DNA from: an uncultured Clostridium sp. | GTDB taxonomy: Bacteria > Bacillota > Clostridia > Lachnospirales > Lachnospiraceae | Length of the DNA stretch: 64,000 nt | Assembly: GCA_900539185.1 (NCBI GenBank) | Contig: UQBG01000015.1 | Span: 1-64,000, forward strand | Direction of reading: 5' to 3' | Shown: positions 33,343-41,204 of the stretch, in pieces | Numbering within the stretch: position 1 is the first letter of the stretch | Layout: the number at the start of each line of letters is the position of its first letter | Made by a program: the position numbers and the translations under genes | Notes under the pieces: generated by a model | Seen by the model: only the letters and a program-made list of their open reading frames with translations | Database searches by the model: none | What the model was told of the DNA's origin: nothing

Positions 33343-35742
33343 ATGTCAATCAAAATTGCATTAGCAGGTAATCCAAACTGCGGTAAAACTACATTATTTA
33401 ACGCATTGACAGGTTCCAATCAGTTTGTTGGTAACTGGCCGGGCGTTACAGTAGAGAAGAAAGAAGGTAAGTTAAAGAGCCATAAGGATGTTACCATCAT
33501 GGACTTACCGGGTATTTATTCGTTATCTCCATATACGCTGGAGGAGGTTGTAGCCAGAAACTATCTGATCAATGAAAGACCGGACGCGATCATCAATATC
33601 GTAGATGGTACCAATATTGAGCGTAATCTGTATCTGTCTACACAGATCATGGAACTGGGTATTCCGGTTATTATGGCAATCAACATGATGGATCTGGTAG
33701 AGAAGAATGGGGATAAGATACATACAGATAAGCTGGCTAAGAAGCTGGGCTGTGAGGTTGTTGAGATCTCTGCTTTGAAGGGAACCGGCATCGAGAAGGC
33801 TGCTGAGAAGGCAGTATCCTTGGCAAAGGCAAAGAAGAACGCAGTATCTGTTCATGAGTTTAGTGCGGATGTAGAGTCTGTAATCAAGACCGTTGCCGAT
33901 AAGCTGGGCAGCGATATTGCAGAGGAGCAGAAGCGATTCTTCGCAATTAAGCTTCTGGAAAAGGATGATAAGATCATCGCTATGATGAATCAGGCACCGG
34001 ATGTATCTGCTGAGATCAAGCAGTTAGAGAAGGACTTTGATGACGATACGGAGAGTATTATCACAAATGAGAGATATGTATACATTGCATCTATTATGGA
34101 TGAGTGTGTAACCAAGAAGAAGGGTGAGAAGCTGAGCGTATCCGATAAGATTGACCGGATCGTTACAAACCGTTGGGCAGCACTTCCGATCTTTGCGGTT
34201 GTTATGTTTATCGTGTATTATGTATCTGTAACCACCGTTGGTGGCTGGGTAACAGACTGGACGAATGACTGTCTGTTTGGCGATGGCTTCCATCTGTTCG
34301 GTATCGGTAGTGCCGCATATGAAGATGCAGCAGCCGATTACAGCCGTGCAGATCAGATTCTGGCAGCCGGTGATGAGGGTGCCACAACCGTTGATATCGT
34401 CGATGACGAAGGAGAAGTATTAGAGACTGTTACACTGTCTGACAGCGTAACGGCGGAAGCACAGGATGTTGTAGATGCAGGTGAACCGGATACGACAGAG
34501 TATGGTGTTTGGGTTCCTGGTATTCCGGTGCTGGTTGAGAACCTGCTGGATGCTATGAACTGTGTAGACTGGTTAAAGGGACTGATCCTGGACGGTATTG
34601 TAGCCGGTGTAGGTGCGGTTCTCGGATTCGTACCACAGATGTTAGTACTGTTCATATTCCTGGCGTTCTTAGAGTCTTGTGGTTATATGGCCAGAGTTGC
34701 ATTTATCATGGACCGTATCTTCCGGAAGTTCGGTCTTTCCGGTAAGTCCTTTATCCCGATGCTGATCGGTAGTGGATGTGGTGTTCCCGGTGTCATGGCA
34801 TCCCGTACGATCGAGAATGACAGGGATCGTAAGATGACGATTATGACAACAACCTTTGTACCATGTGGTGCAAAGCTTCCGATTATTGCTTTGATCGCCG
34901 GTGCATTCTTTGATAATGCAGGCTGGGTATCATGGAGTTGCTACTTCGTTGGTATCGCTGCGATTATCTGTTCCGGTATTATCTTAAAGAAGACAAAGAT
35001 GTTTACAGGCGAGCCTGCACCATTCGTTATGGAACTGCCGGCTTACCACTGGCCAACTGTTGGAAATATCTTACGTAGTATGTGGGAGCGTGGCTGGTCA
35101 TTTATCAAGAAGGCTGGTACAATCATCCTGTTATCTACCATCGTACTGTGGTTCCTGATGAGCTTCGGCTGGGTAGACGGTTCCTTCGGTATGCTGGAGG
35201 CAGAGCAGTTGGATAGCAGTATTCTGGCAAGCATTGGTAGTGTGATCGCACCAATCTTTGCTCCACTGGGATGGACACAGGCCGGTTCCGGTTGGAAGAT
35301 GGCAGTTGCAGCCGTTAGTGGACTGATCGCAAAGGAAAATGTCGTAGCTACCTTCGGTATGCTGTTTGGTTTCGCAGAGGTTGCAGAAGACGGTGCCGAG
35401 GTATGGGGAAGCTTAGCACAGGTAATGACTCCGATCGCCGCATATGGCTTCCTGGTATTCAACCTGTTATGTGCTCCTTGCTTCGCAGCTATGGGTGCTA
35501 TCAAGCGTGAGATGAACAATGCAAAGTGGTTCTGGTTTGCAATCGGATATCAGTGTGGTCTGGCTTATGTAGTTGCACTGTGTATCTATCAGATCGGTAC
35601 CTTGATCAGTGCAGGAAGCTTCGGCGTAGGAACGGTAGTTGCATTCCTGTTGGTAGCAGCATTTATCTACCTGCTGGTAAGACCATACAAGGAAGGCAAG
35701 ACCTTGAATGTAAATATTAAGAAGGCAGCAGGAACGCGATAA
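33343..35742 (+). CDS. feoB: Fe(II) transporter FeoB with acidic outside loop insertion
   Basis: The product has 799 residues. The N-terminal G domain has G1 GNPNCGKTT, G3 DLPG and G4 NMMD, with the helical GDI region up to about 265. About ten membrane helices follow, with the Gate motifs GSGCGVPGVMASR and CAPCFAAMGAIKRE. Between the first membrane helix and the next, residues about 323-389 form an extra loop rich in Asp/Glu (AYEDAAADYSRAD and DIVDDEGEVLETV) that ordinary FeoB proteins lack, as far as I recall. It imports ferrous iron. It is followed by the Cys-rich FeoB partner and a Fur-like gene. Confidence 0.95.
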   Translation: MSIKIALAGNPNCGKTTLFNALTGSNQFVGNWPGVTVEKKEGKLKSHKDVTIMDLPGIYSLSPYTLEEVVARNYLINERPDAIINIVDGTNIERNLYLSTQIMELGIPVIMAINMMDLVEKNGDKIHTDKLAKKLGCEVVEISALKGTGIEKAAEKAVSLAKAKKNAVSVHEFSADVESVIKTVADKLGSDIAEEQKRFFAIKLLEKDDKIIAMMNQAPDVSAEIKQLEKDFDDDTESIITNERYVYIASIMDECVTKKKGEKLSVSDKIDRIVTNRWAALPIFAVVMFIVYYVSVTTVGGWVTDWTNDCLFGDGFHLFGIGSAAYEDAAADYSRADQILAAGDEGATTVDIVDDEGEVLETVTLSDSVTAEAQDVVDAGEPDTTEYGVWVPGIPVLVENLLDAMNCVDWLKGLILDGIVAGVGAVLGFVPQMLVLFIFLAFLESCGYMARVAFIMDRIFRKFGLSGKSFIPMLIGSGCGVPGVMASRTIENDRDRKMTIMTTTFVPCGAKLPIIALIAGAFFDNAGWVSWSCYFVGIAAIICSGIILKKTKMFTGEPAPFVMELPAYHWPTVGNILRSMWERGWSFIKKAGTIILLSTIVLWFLMSFGWVDGSFGMLEAEQLDSSILASIGSVIAPIFAPLGWTQAGSGWKMAVAAVSGLIAKENVVATFGMLFGFAEVAEDGAEVWGSLAQVMTPIAAYGFLVFNLLCAPCFAAMGAIKREMNNAKWFWFAIGYQCGLAYVVALCIYQIGTLISAGSFGVGTVVAFLLVAAFIYLLVRPYKEGKTLNVNIKKAAGTR

Positions 35743-35783
35743 GCGTTTCTGCCCCGGTGGAAGGATAGAAAGAGGGTACTGTT

Positions 35784-35930
35784 ATGAATCTTGGTTCAAT
35801 CATCGTATTACTCGTTGTTGTCGGAATCGTAGCTGCGATTATATGCAGCATGGTTTCTGACAAGAAGAAAGGAAAGTCGCTGCAGTGTGGTGGCGACTGC
35901 AAGAATTGTGGAGGACACTGTAGCCATTGA
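35784..35930 (+). CDS. FeoB-associated Cys-rich membrane protein
   Basis: The product has 48 residues: one membrane helix (about 3-24), a Lys-rich stretch, then LQCGGDCKNCGGHCSH with four Cys and one His at the end. This is the small partner (PF12669 type) often coded after feoB. It may hand on or receive Fe(II). The stop TGA overlaps the TTG start of the next gene. Confidence 0.88.
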   Translation: MNLGSIIVLLVVVGIVAAIICSMVSDKKKGKSLQCGGDCKNCGGHCSH

Positions 35931-36325
35931 GTGAAGAAGAAATCATTATTCAGAAACTGAAGAAGCATGGATATCGGATAACAAAGCAGAGAAAGATCTT
36001 ACTGGATATCATTCTGAGCGAGCCGTGTAGTAGCTGCAAGGAGATATATTACAAGGCGTCCGGTCTGGATCCGAGCATCGGAACAGCCACTGTTTATCGT
36101 ATGATAAATACACTGGAAGAGATCGGAGCCATCAACCGGAAGAATATGTATAAGATCGACTGCGGAGAACCGAAGGATATGCAGGCATCATACGTGATTG
36201 AGTTTGATGATGACACCAGTATTCGGCTCACACCACAGAAATGGAATCAGATTCTGCAGTCTGGTCTGGAGGCCTGTGGCTATTCAGAAAAGAAAGCGGT
36301 TCGCAATGTGGTGGCCGGACTATAG
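35927..36325 (+). CDS. Fur-like regulator with reduced metal-binding domain
   Basis: The product has 132 residues from a TTG start that overlaps the previous stop (TTGA), with GGAGG 12 bases upstream. The winged helix is Fur-like: GYRITKQRKILLDIIL, DPSIGTATVYRMINTLEEIGAI. After it the usual HHDHxxC metal segment is missing; instead FDDDTSIRLTPQKWNQILQSGLEACGYSEKKAVRNV is seen. Only the CSSC pair near residue 34 and a few Cys and Asp remain. It may sense another signal, or metal by other ligands. It closes the feo unit, and a Fur-type box stands before the next operon. Confidence 0.8.
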   Translation: MSEEEIIIQKLKKHGYRITKQRKILLDIILSEPCSSCKEIYYKASGLDPSIGTATVYRMINTLEEIGAINRKNMYKIDCGEPKDMQASYVIEFDDDTSIRLTPQKWNQILQSGLEACGYSEKKAVRNVVAGL

Positions 36326-36356
36326 ATTCCACCATAATAAATAATTGAATAGAAGA

Positions 36357-36398
36357 AAAAGGCGACAGCGTATGAAACTACCTGTCGCCTTCTTTACG
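36357..36398 (+). terminator. Terminator after the Fur-like gene
   Basis: AAGGCGACAG pairs with CTGTCGCCTT around 13 bases, followed by CTTTA; A-rich upstream. Confidence 0.75.
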
Positions 36399-36437
36399 CA
36401 AGCGAGGTTGGAAAGCGGGAAGAGAATAGATATAAAA

Positions 36438-36452
36438 TGATAAAATTTATCA
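36438..36452. promoter_or_regulatory. Fur-type 7-1-7 box before the P1B ATPase operon
   Basis: TGATAAAATTTATCA: TGATAAA-A-TTTATCA, a perfect inverted repeat close to the Fur consensus TGATAAT-N-ATTATCA. Confidence 0.6.
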
Positions 36453-36467
36453 AAAGGTGAGTTCCCT

Positions 36468-36533
36468 ATGGAAATCCCGGAAATAGAAATATATAATACG
36501 GGTAATCAGTCGAAAGACAGGATAGTTATATAG
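36468..36533 (+). CDS. Possible 21-residue leader or small protein
   Basis: A good ribosome site (AAAAGGTGAG) stands 6 bases before ATG 36468, which opens MEIPEIEIYNTGNQ and stops after 21 codons. It lies between a Fur-type box and the ATPase operon. The protein has no membrane helix and no Cys. It may be a translated leader. There is no direct proof that it is made. Confidence 0.35.
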   Translation: MEIPEIEIYNTGNQSKDRIVI

Positions 36534-36550
36534 AAAGGCAGGAGATTATT

Positions 36551-36889
36551 ATGGCAAAGATTAGTAAAGGAGCAATTGGTATATTTGCAGCAGGATTGGC
36601 AGTTGGAACAATTGGTTTAAAGCTGTTGACCAGCAAGGATGCAAAGAAGGCATATACACATGGAACGGCGGCTGTACTTCGTGCAAAGAATTATGTAATG
36701 AAGACAGCAACTACCCTTCAGGAAAATTGCACAGATATTTATGAAGAAGCAAAGCAGATCAATGAAGATCGGGCTGCAAAGGAAGAAGTAATGGAGGATA
36801 TACCGGAAGCAACTGAAGCGAGTGATGAAACAGAGACGGCAGAAGTACCTGCTCAGCTTCCACAGTCTCCAGAGGCTCCATTGGCATGA
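36551..36889 (+). CDS. Small membrane-associated protein (DUF6110-like) partnered with the P1B ATPase
   Basis: The product has 112 residues. The N-terminal 25 residues form one membrane helix with GxxxG-type glycines (GAIGIFAAGLAVGTIGLKLL), then TSKDAKKAYTHGTAAVLRAKNYVM, then a long acidic tail rich in Glu, Ala and Pro. It looks like the small proteins placed before heavy-metal P-type ATPases in Clostridia (DUF6110 as I recall). The start codon of the ATPase overlaps its stop (ATGA). It may regulate the pump or bind its metal through the acidic tail. Confidence 0.75.
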   Translation: MAKISKGAIGIFAAGLAVGTIGLKLLTSKDAKKAYTHGTAAVLRAKNYVMKTATTLQENCTDIYEEAKQINEDRAAKEEVMEDIPEATEASDETETAEVPAQLPQSPEAPLA

Positions 36890-38979
36890 GATTCGTTGTA
36901 AAGCATGAGATCCGAGGTCGTATCCGTATACATGTGCTGCAGAAACGGATGTCTTACGAAGAGGCGGATATTTTGCAGTATTATCTGGATAATAAGGAGC
37001 AGGTTACCCGTGTTCAGGTAAAGGAACGGGTACAGGATATAGTTATATTCTATACGGGCGACCGAGAGGCGGTCATTGATATGCTGAGACGCTTTCATTA
37101 TGAAGCGGTATCGGTCCCAAGTACATATCTGGAGAATTCCGGCAGAGCCTTAAATGATCAGTACTATGAGAAACTGGTGAATCGGATTGTACTTCATTAC
37201 GGAACACGTTTACTGGTTCCGAAACCGATTCGGATGGTGATTACCTGGACAAAGGCACTCAAGTACCTTTGGTTAGGTGTAAAGTGTCTGTTCTCGGGAA
37301 AGATTCAGGTTCCGGTTCTGGATGCAACCGCGATACTGGTATCGCTTCTTCGAAATGACTGCAATACAGCCGGTTCTGTGATGTTCCTCTTAGGAATCGG
37401 TGAGATTCTGGAAGAATGGACGCATAAGAAGTCTGTCGATGATCTGGCGCGCAGTATGTCATTAAATATCGGCAAGGTATGGGTAGAAAAGGATGGACAG
37501 GAGATTCTGCTTCCGGTTGATCGGATCGGGAAGGATGATCTGGTCATTGTCCATGTAGGAAATCTGATTCCGTTTGACGGTATGGTGGTACGTGGAGATG
37601 CGATGGTAAATCAGGCAGCACTGACAGGAGAATCCATGCCGGTGCATAAAACGGTTGATAGCTATGCTTATGCCGGAACGGTTCTGGAAGAAGGCGAACT
37701 GACGATTCGGGTAAAAGAGGTCAACGGATCCAGCAAGTTTGAGAGCATTGTCTCCATGATCGAAGAGTCCGAAAAGCTGAAGTCTTCACTGGAAAGCAAG
37801 GCGGAACATCTGGCAGATCGATTAGTGCCATACACATTGGCAGGTGCAGGACTTACATATCTGTTTAGTCGGAACATTACAAAGGCAGTTGCCGTATTGA
37901 TGGTGGATTTTTCATGTGCACTGAAGCTGGCTATGCCGATTACGGTGCTTTCGGCGATACGGGAAGCCAGTACATACAGTATGACTGTAAAAGGCGGAAA
38001 GTTCTTAGAGGCTGTAGCAGAAGCGGAAACCATTGTATTTGATAAGACAGGCACACTTACGAAGGCACAGCCGGTTGTGGCAGATGTGGTTTCCTTTAAT
38101 GGAGAAGATCCGGATGAACTGCTTCGGATCGCGGCATGTATGGAAGAACATTTTCCACATTCCATGGCAAAGGCAGTGGTTCGGGAAGCAGAGCTTCGAA
38201 ATCTGGTGCATGAAGAGATGCACTCAAAGGTTGAATACATAGTTGCACATGGAATATCAACGACAATCGATGGCAGAAAAGCAGTGATCGGAAGCTATCA
38301 TTTTATATTTGAGGATGAGCAGTGTACGATTCCGGCAGGGATGGAAGAAACCTTCCGAAATCTTCCGGAGGAGTATTCGCATCTTTATCTTGCAATCGAG
38401 AATCAACTGGCAGCCGTTATCTGTATCGAAGATCCACTTCGAGAGGAAGCTCCGATGATTATTCGGAAGCTGAAGGAGAATGGCATCCGGAAGATTGTAA
38501 TGATGACAGGTGACAGTGAACGTACAGCGGCTGCGATAGCCAGAAGAGTTGGCGTGGATGAATATTATTCAGAGGTGTTGCCGGAAGATAAGGCACAGTT
38601 TGTAGAACAGGAAAAGGCAGCAGGCCGTAAAGTGATCATGGTCGGAGATGGCATTAATGATTCTCCGGCGTTGTCAGCGGCCGATGTCGGAATCGCAATC
38701 AGTGATGGTGCAGAGATAGCAAGAGAAATCGCAGATATTACAGTTGGAGCTGACAGTCTTCATGAGCTGGTTTTGTTAAAGCAGATCAGTGACAGTCTGA
38801 TGCGTCGGATCCATAAGAACTATCGTACCATTGTAGGATTTAATACTGCGCTGATCATACTGGGGATGTGTGGCGTACTGCCGCCAACCGTATCCGCATT
38901 GCTGCACAATACGTCAACACTGGTGATTAGTTTAAATAGCATGCGAAATTTATTGCCGGAAAAAGTACCGGAGAAATAA
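36886..38979 (+). CDS. P1B-type heavy metal ATPase with non-canonical transmembrane motif
   Basis: The product has 697 residues. An HMA-like N-terminal domain (about 1-75) lacks the CxxC metal pair. The pump core has TGES, DKTGTLT with the phosphorylated Asp, an HP-like HFPHSMAKA segment, and GDGINDSPAL. In the sixth helix, where CPC is usual, it reads DFSCALKLAMP: one Cys, no Pro directly before it. This points to a metal other than Cu(I), perhaps Fe(II), Mn(II) or Co(II). A Fur-type box upstream and the feo neighbours favour iron or manganese efflux, but this is inference. Confidence 0.9.
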   Translation: MRFVVKHEIRGRIRIHVLQKRMSYEEADILQYYLDNKEQVTRVQVKERVQDIVIFYTGDREAVIDMLRRFHYEAVSVPSTYLENSGRALNDQYYEKLVNRIVLHYGTRLLVPKPIRMVITWTKALKYLWLGVKCLFSGKIQVPVLDATAILVSLLRNDCNTAGSVMFLLGIGEILEEWTHKKSVDDLARSMSLNIGKVWVEKDGQEILLPVDRIGKDDLVIVHVGNLIPFDGMVVRGDAMVNQAALTGESMPVHKTVDSYAYAGTVLEEGELTIRVKEVNGSSKFESIVSMIEESEKLKSSLESKAEHLADRLVPYTLAGAGLTYLFSRNITKAVAVLMVDFSCALKLAMPITVLSAIREASTYSMTVKGGKFLEAVAEAETIVFDKTGTLTKAQPVVADVVSFNGEDPDELLRIAACMEEHFPHSMAKAVVREAELRNLVHEEMHSKVEYIVAHGISTTIDGRKAVIGSYHFIFEDEQCTIPAGMEETFRNLPEEYSHLYLAIENQLAAVICIEDPLREEAPMIIRKLKENGIRKIVMMTGDSERTAAAIARRVGVDEYYSEVLPEDKAQFVEQEKAAGRKVIMVGDGINDSPALSAADVGIAISDGAEIAREIADITVGADSLHELVLLKQISDSLMRRIHKNYRTIVGFNTALIILGMCGVLPPTVSALLHNTSTLVISLNSMRNLLPEKVPEK

Positions 38980-39031
38980 AGAACGACAGCAGGCATACAA
39001 GAATAGAAATACGGAAAGTTACATATGCTAG

Positions 39032-39068
39032 AAGGAATCAATCGAAATGATCGATTGATTCCTTTTTT
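39032..39068 (+). terminator. Terminator after the P1B ATPase gene
   Basis: AAGGAATCAATCG pairs with CGATTGATTCCTT, then TTTTT. Confidence 0.85.
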
Positions 39069-39073
39069 GCGTC

Positions 39074-39088
39074 TGATAAATATTATCA
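39074..39088. promoter_or_regulatory. Fur-type 7-1-7 box before DUF3793-flavodoxin
   Basis: TGATAAATATTATCA: one mismatch from the consensus dyad TGATAAT-N-ATTATCA. It lies just upstream of the -35 box. Confidence 0.6.
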
Positions 39089-39098
39089 CTGGAACTTC

Positions 39099-39127
39099 TT
39101 GACGGGAAGAGGAAGTTCGTGTAGTAT
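39099..39127 (+). promoter_or_regulatory. Promoter of the DUF3793-flavodoxin operon
   Basis: TTGACG (39099-39104), 17 bases, TAGTAT (39122-39127). Confidence 0.7.
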
Positions 39128-39136
39128 TCAAGTGAA

Positions 39137-39152
39137 GTTAGATAAAACTAAC
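39137..39152. promoter_or_regulatory. GTTAG-N6-CTAAC operator at DUF3793-flavodoxin
   Basis: GTTAG-ATAAAA-CTAAC starts about 10 bases after the -10, over the early transcribed region. Confidence 0.65.
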
Positions 39153-39172
39153 TTTAGGAAGGAGGAACTAAT

Positions 39173-39790
39173 TTGAGCGGAGAAACATGGGAAATTTTGC
39201 AAAACATGGAAATGGAGGACGTAGAGCTTCAGATGGCACTTCAATGTGCGCCTGTTATCACCGGGATTAAGATATCGAATCTGCTGAGTATTCAGATTCA
39301 GGGCTATCATCGAATGATCGATATCGTAAAAGACAGTGGACTCTCGGTGTATACACTGGGAGTAGCAAAGGATCGCGTGACCATATTTTTATACCATGAG
39401 GAGCGCTTAAAACATTTTCTGAAACAGGAGAATGTACAGGCACTGATGCGGACGCTTGGATATGGGGATGAGCCGTTACAAGAGATTATAGCAGCATTTC
39501 GTCTGCGATACCAGCGGTATCTTCAGAATCGGGAGTGGTTTCCACATGAAATGGGGCTTTTGCTTGGCTATCCACCGGAGGATGTGGAAGGCTTTATCCG
39601 CTATCAGGGGAAGAATTTCCTATGTACAGGATATTGGAAGGTGTATGCAAATCCGATTGCAAAGCAGCAGCTTTTTCGTCGGTTTGAATATGCCAGGGAA
39701 CAGTTGGTCCAGTTGCTGTCGATAGGTATGCACATGCGGGAAATTATGGCAATCTATAGCACCCGCCGGGAAGCATGCATATCCGGTTAA
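39173..39790 (+). CDS. DUF3793 family protein
   Basis: The product has 205 residues from a TTG start with AAGGAGGA 8 bases upstream. The conserved FPHEMGLLLGYPPEDVEGFI, GKNFLCTGYWKVY and LFRRFEYAREQL stretches mark DUF3793. No catalytic motif is known to me. The family is commonly coded beside flavodoxin or feo genes in Clostridia, which points to iron-poor conditions. It is soluble, with no signal peptide. It is the first gene of a two-gene operon with a flavodoxin. Confidence 0.88.
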   Translation: MSGETWEILQNMEMEDVELQMALQCAPVITGIKISNLLSIQIQGYHRMIDIVKDSGLSVYTLGVAKDRVTIFLYHEERLKHFLKQENVQALMRTLGYGDEPLQEIIAAFRLRYQRYLQNREWFPHEMGLLLGYPPEDVEGFIRYQGKNFLCTGYWKVYANPIAKQQLFRRFEYAREQLVQLLSIGMHMREIMAIYSTRREACISG

Positions 39791-39822
39791 GCACAGGTGA
39801 TAATAATCAGGAGGATAAGAAC

Positions 39823-40254
39823 ATGAGTAAGATTCGTATTGTATTTTGGACACAGGGCGGCAACACACAGGCGATGGCTGAAGCGATCGGAGAAGGCGTC
39901 AGAGAGGCCGGCAAGGAAGCTGAGGTTGTGTTTGTAAGCTCTATAACAGCAGATGAGCTGAAGGAGGATCCGGTGTTTGCTCTGGGCTGTCCGGCTATGG
40001 GTGCTGAAGTTCTGGAGGAAGGCGAGATGGAGCCGTTTGTAATGGAAGTAGAGACGTTCGCAGCAGGAAAGAAGATCGCACTGTTTGGCTCTTATGGCTG
40101 GGGAGACGGCCAGTGGATGCGTGACTGGGAAGAACGGATGACGAGTGCCGGAGCAACCTTAGTCGGCGGTGAGGGACTTATGTGCCATGAGACACCGGAT
40201 GAGGAAGGCTTAGAGGCGTGCAAAGAGCTGGGAAGACAGTTGGCAAATGCATAA
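39823..40254 (+). CDS. Short-chain flavodoxin
   Basis: The product has 143 residues. I chose ATG 39823, with AGGAGGA upstream. The phosphate loop reads WTQGGNTQAMA in place of the more usual SGTGNTE, and the later GSYGWGDGQWMRDWEERM stretch is the FMN isoalloxazine loop typical of flavodoxins. It can take over from ferredoxin when iron is scarce, which fits the metal-type operators before the operon and the many ferredoxin-linked enzymes such as PorGDAB in this window. Confidence 0.93.
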   Translation: MSKIRIVFWTQGGNTQAMAEAIGEGVREAGKEAEVVFVSSITADELKEDPVFALGCPAMGAEVLEEGEMEPFVMEVETFAAGKKIALFGSYGWGDGQWMRDWEERMTSAGATLVGGEGLMCHETPDEEGLEACKELGRQLANA

Positions 40255-40275
40255 TGCGTAAGTGAGCATGAGTCG

Positions 40276-40304
40276 TTGCACTTTCGCTCATCAGGACGTA
40301 TACT
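40276..40304 (+). promoter_or_regulatory. Promoter of the ZIP transporter gene
   Basis: TTGCAC (40276-40281), 17 bases, TATACT (40299-40304). Confidence 0.65.
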
Positions 40305-40337
40305 AGAAGTAAGATGAAAGGATAGGAAGGCAACGAT

Positions 40338-41120
40338 ATGTATGGAGAAGTTATAAAAGGATTATTAATCCCGTTTTTGGGAACATCCCTGGGAGCAGCC
40401 TGTGTACTGTTTATGCGGAGAGAGATGCATGATACGATTCGCAAGGCTTTGACAGGGTTTGCAGCAGGGGTTATGGTAGCGGCATCGATCTGGAGTCTGA
40501 TTCTTCCGTCGATTCAACAGTCAGAGCAAATGGGCAGATTTGCATTTGTTCCGGCAGTAATCGGATTCTGGATCGGTGTTTTATTTTTGCTTTTGCTGGA
40601 TACGGTTACGCCCCATATGCACATGAACAGCGAGACACCGGAAGGGCCGCAGAGCAATCTGAAAAAGACAACCAAACTGGTGCTGGCGGTTACTCTGCAT
40701 AATATACCGGAGGGTATGGCGGTTGGTGTTGTATATGCAGGTGTGCTGGCGGACAGTACGGAGATGACCATGCTGGGAGCACTGGCACTGTCGATCGGTA
40801 TTGCGATTCAGAACTTTCCGGAGGGAGCGATTATCTCCATGCCGTTACATAGTCAGGGCATGGGAAGAGGAAAGGCCTGTCTTTATGGAATTCTCTCCGG
40901 AGCGGTGGAGCCGGTGGCGGCACTTATAACGATTCTGTTGTCCGGTCTTTTGATACCGGTGCTTCCTTACTTTTTGAGCTTTGCGGCAGGTGCTATGCTA
41001 TATGTTGTTGTGGAGGAACTGATTCCGGAGATGTCGGAGGGAAAACATTCGAATATCGGAACTTTGATGTTTGCAGCGGGATTTTCCATTATGATGATAT
41101 TGGATGTGGCACTGGGATAA
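40338..41120 (+). CDS. ZIP-family divalent metal transporter
   Basis: The product has 260 residues with about eight membrane helices. The paired metal-site motifs HNIPEGMAVGV (about 119-129) and QNFPEGAIISMPL (about 157-169) are those of ZIP proteins of the GufA/ZupT group; in the second, Gln-Asn replaces His-Asn. A His/Met-rich loop (HMHMNSE) lies near residue 95. It should bring Zn, Fe or Mn into the cytoplasm. It has its own promoter, with no GTTAG palindrome. It completes the metal island. Confidence 0.9.
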   Translation: MYGEVIKGLLIPFLGTSLGAACVLFMRREMHDTIRKALTGFAAGVMVAASIWSLILPSIQQSEQMGRFAFVPAVIGFWIGVLFLLLLDTVTPHMHMNSETPEGPQSNLKKTTKLVLAVTLHNIPEGMAVGVVYAGVLADSTEMTMLGALALSIGIAIQNFPEGAIISMPLHSQGMGRGKACLYGILSGAVEPVAALITILLSGLLIPVLPYFLSFAAGAMLYVVVEELIPEMSEGKHSNIGTLMFAAGFSIMMILDVALG

Positions 41121-41153
41121 GAAAGCTGTTATACTATAGGAGTAGTAAAAACT

Positions 41154-41181
41154 GGCAGATTCTGTATACGGAATCTGCCAT
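41154..41181. terminator. Hairpin between the ZIP and SDR genes
   Basis: TGGCAGATTC pairs with GAATCTGCCA around 8 bases. No T-run follows on the plus strand; on the minus strand GTTTTT follows. It lies just before the SDR ribosome site. Confidence 0.4.
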
Positions 41182-41204
41182 AGGAATATAAGGAGGACGA
41201 AGGT

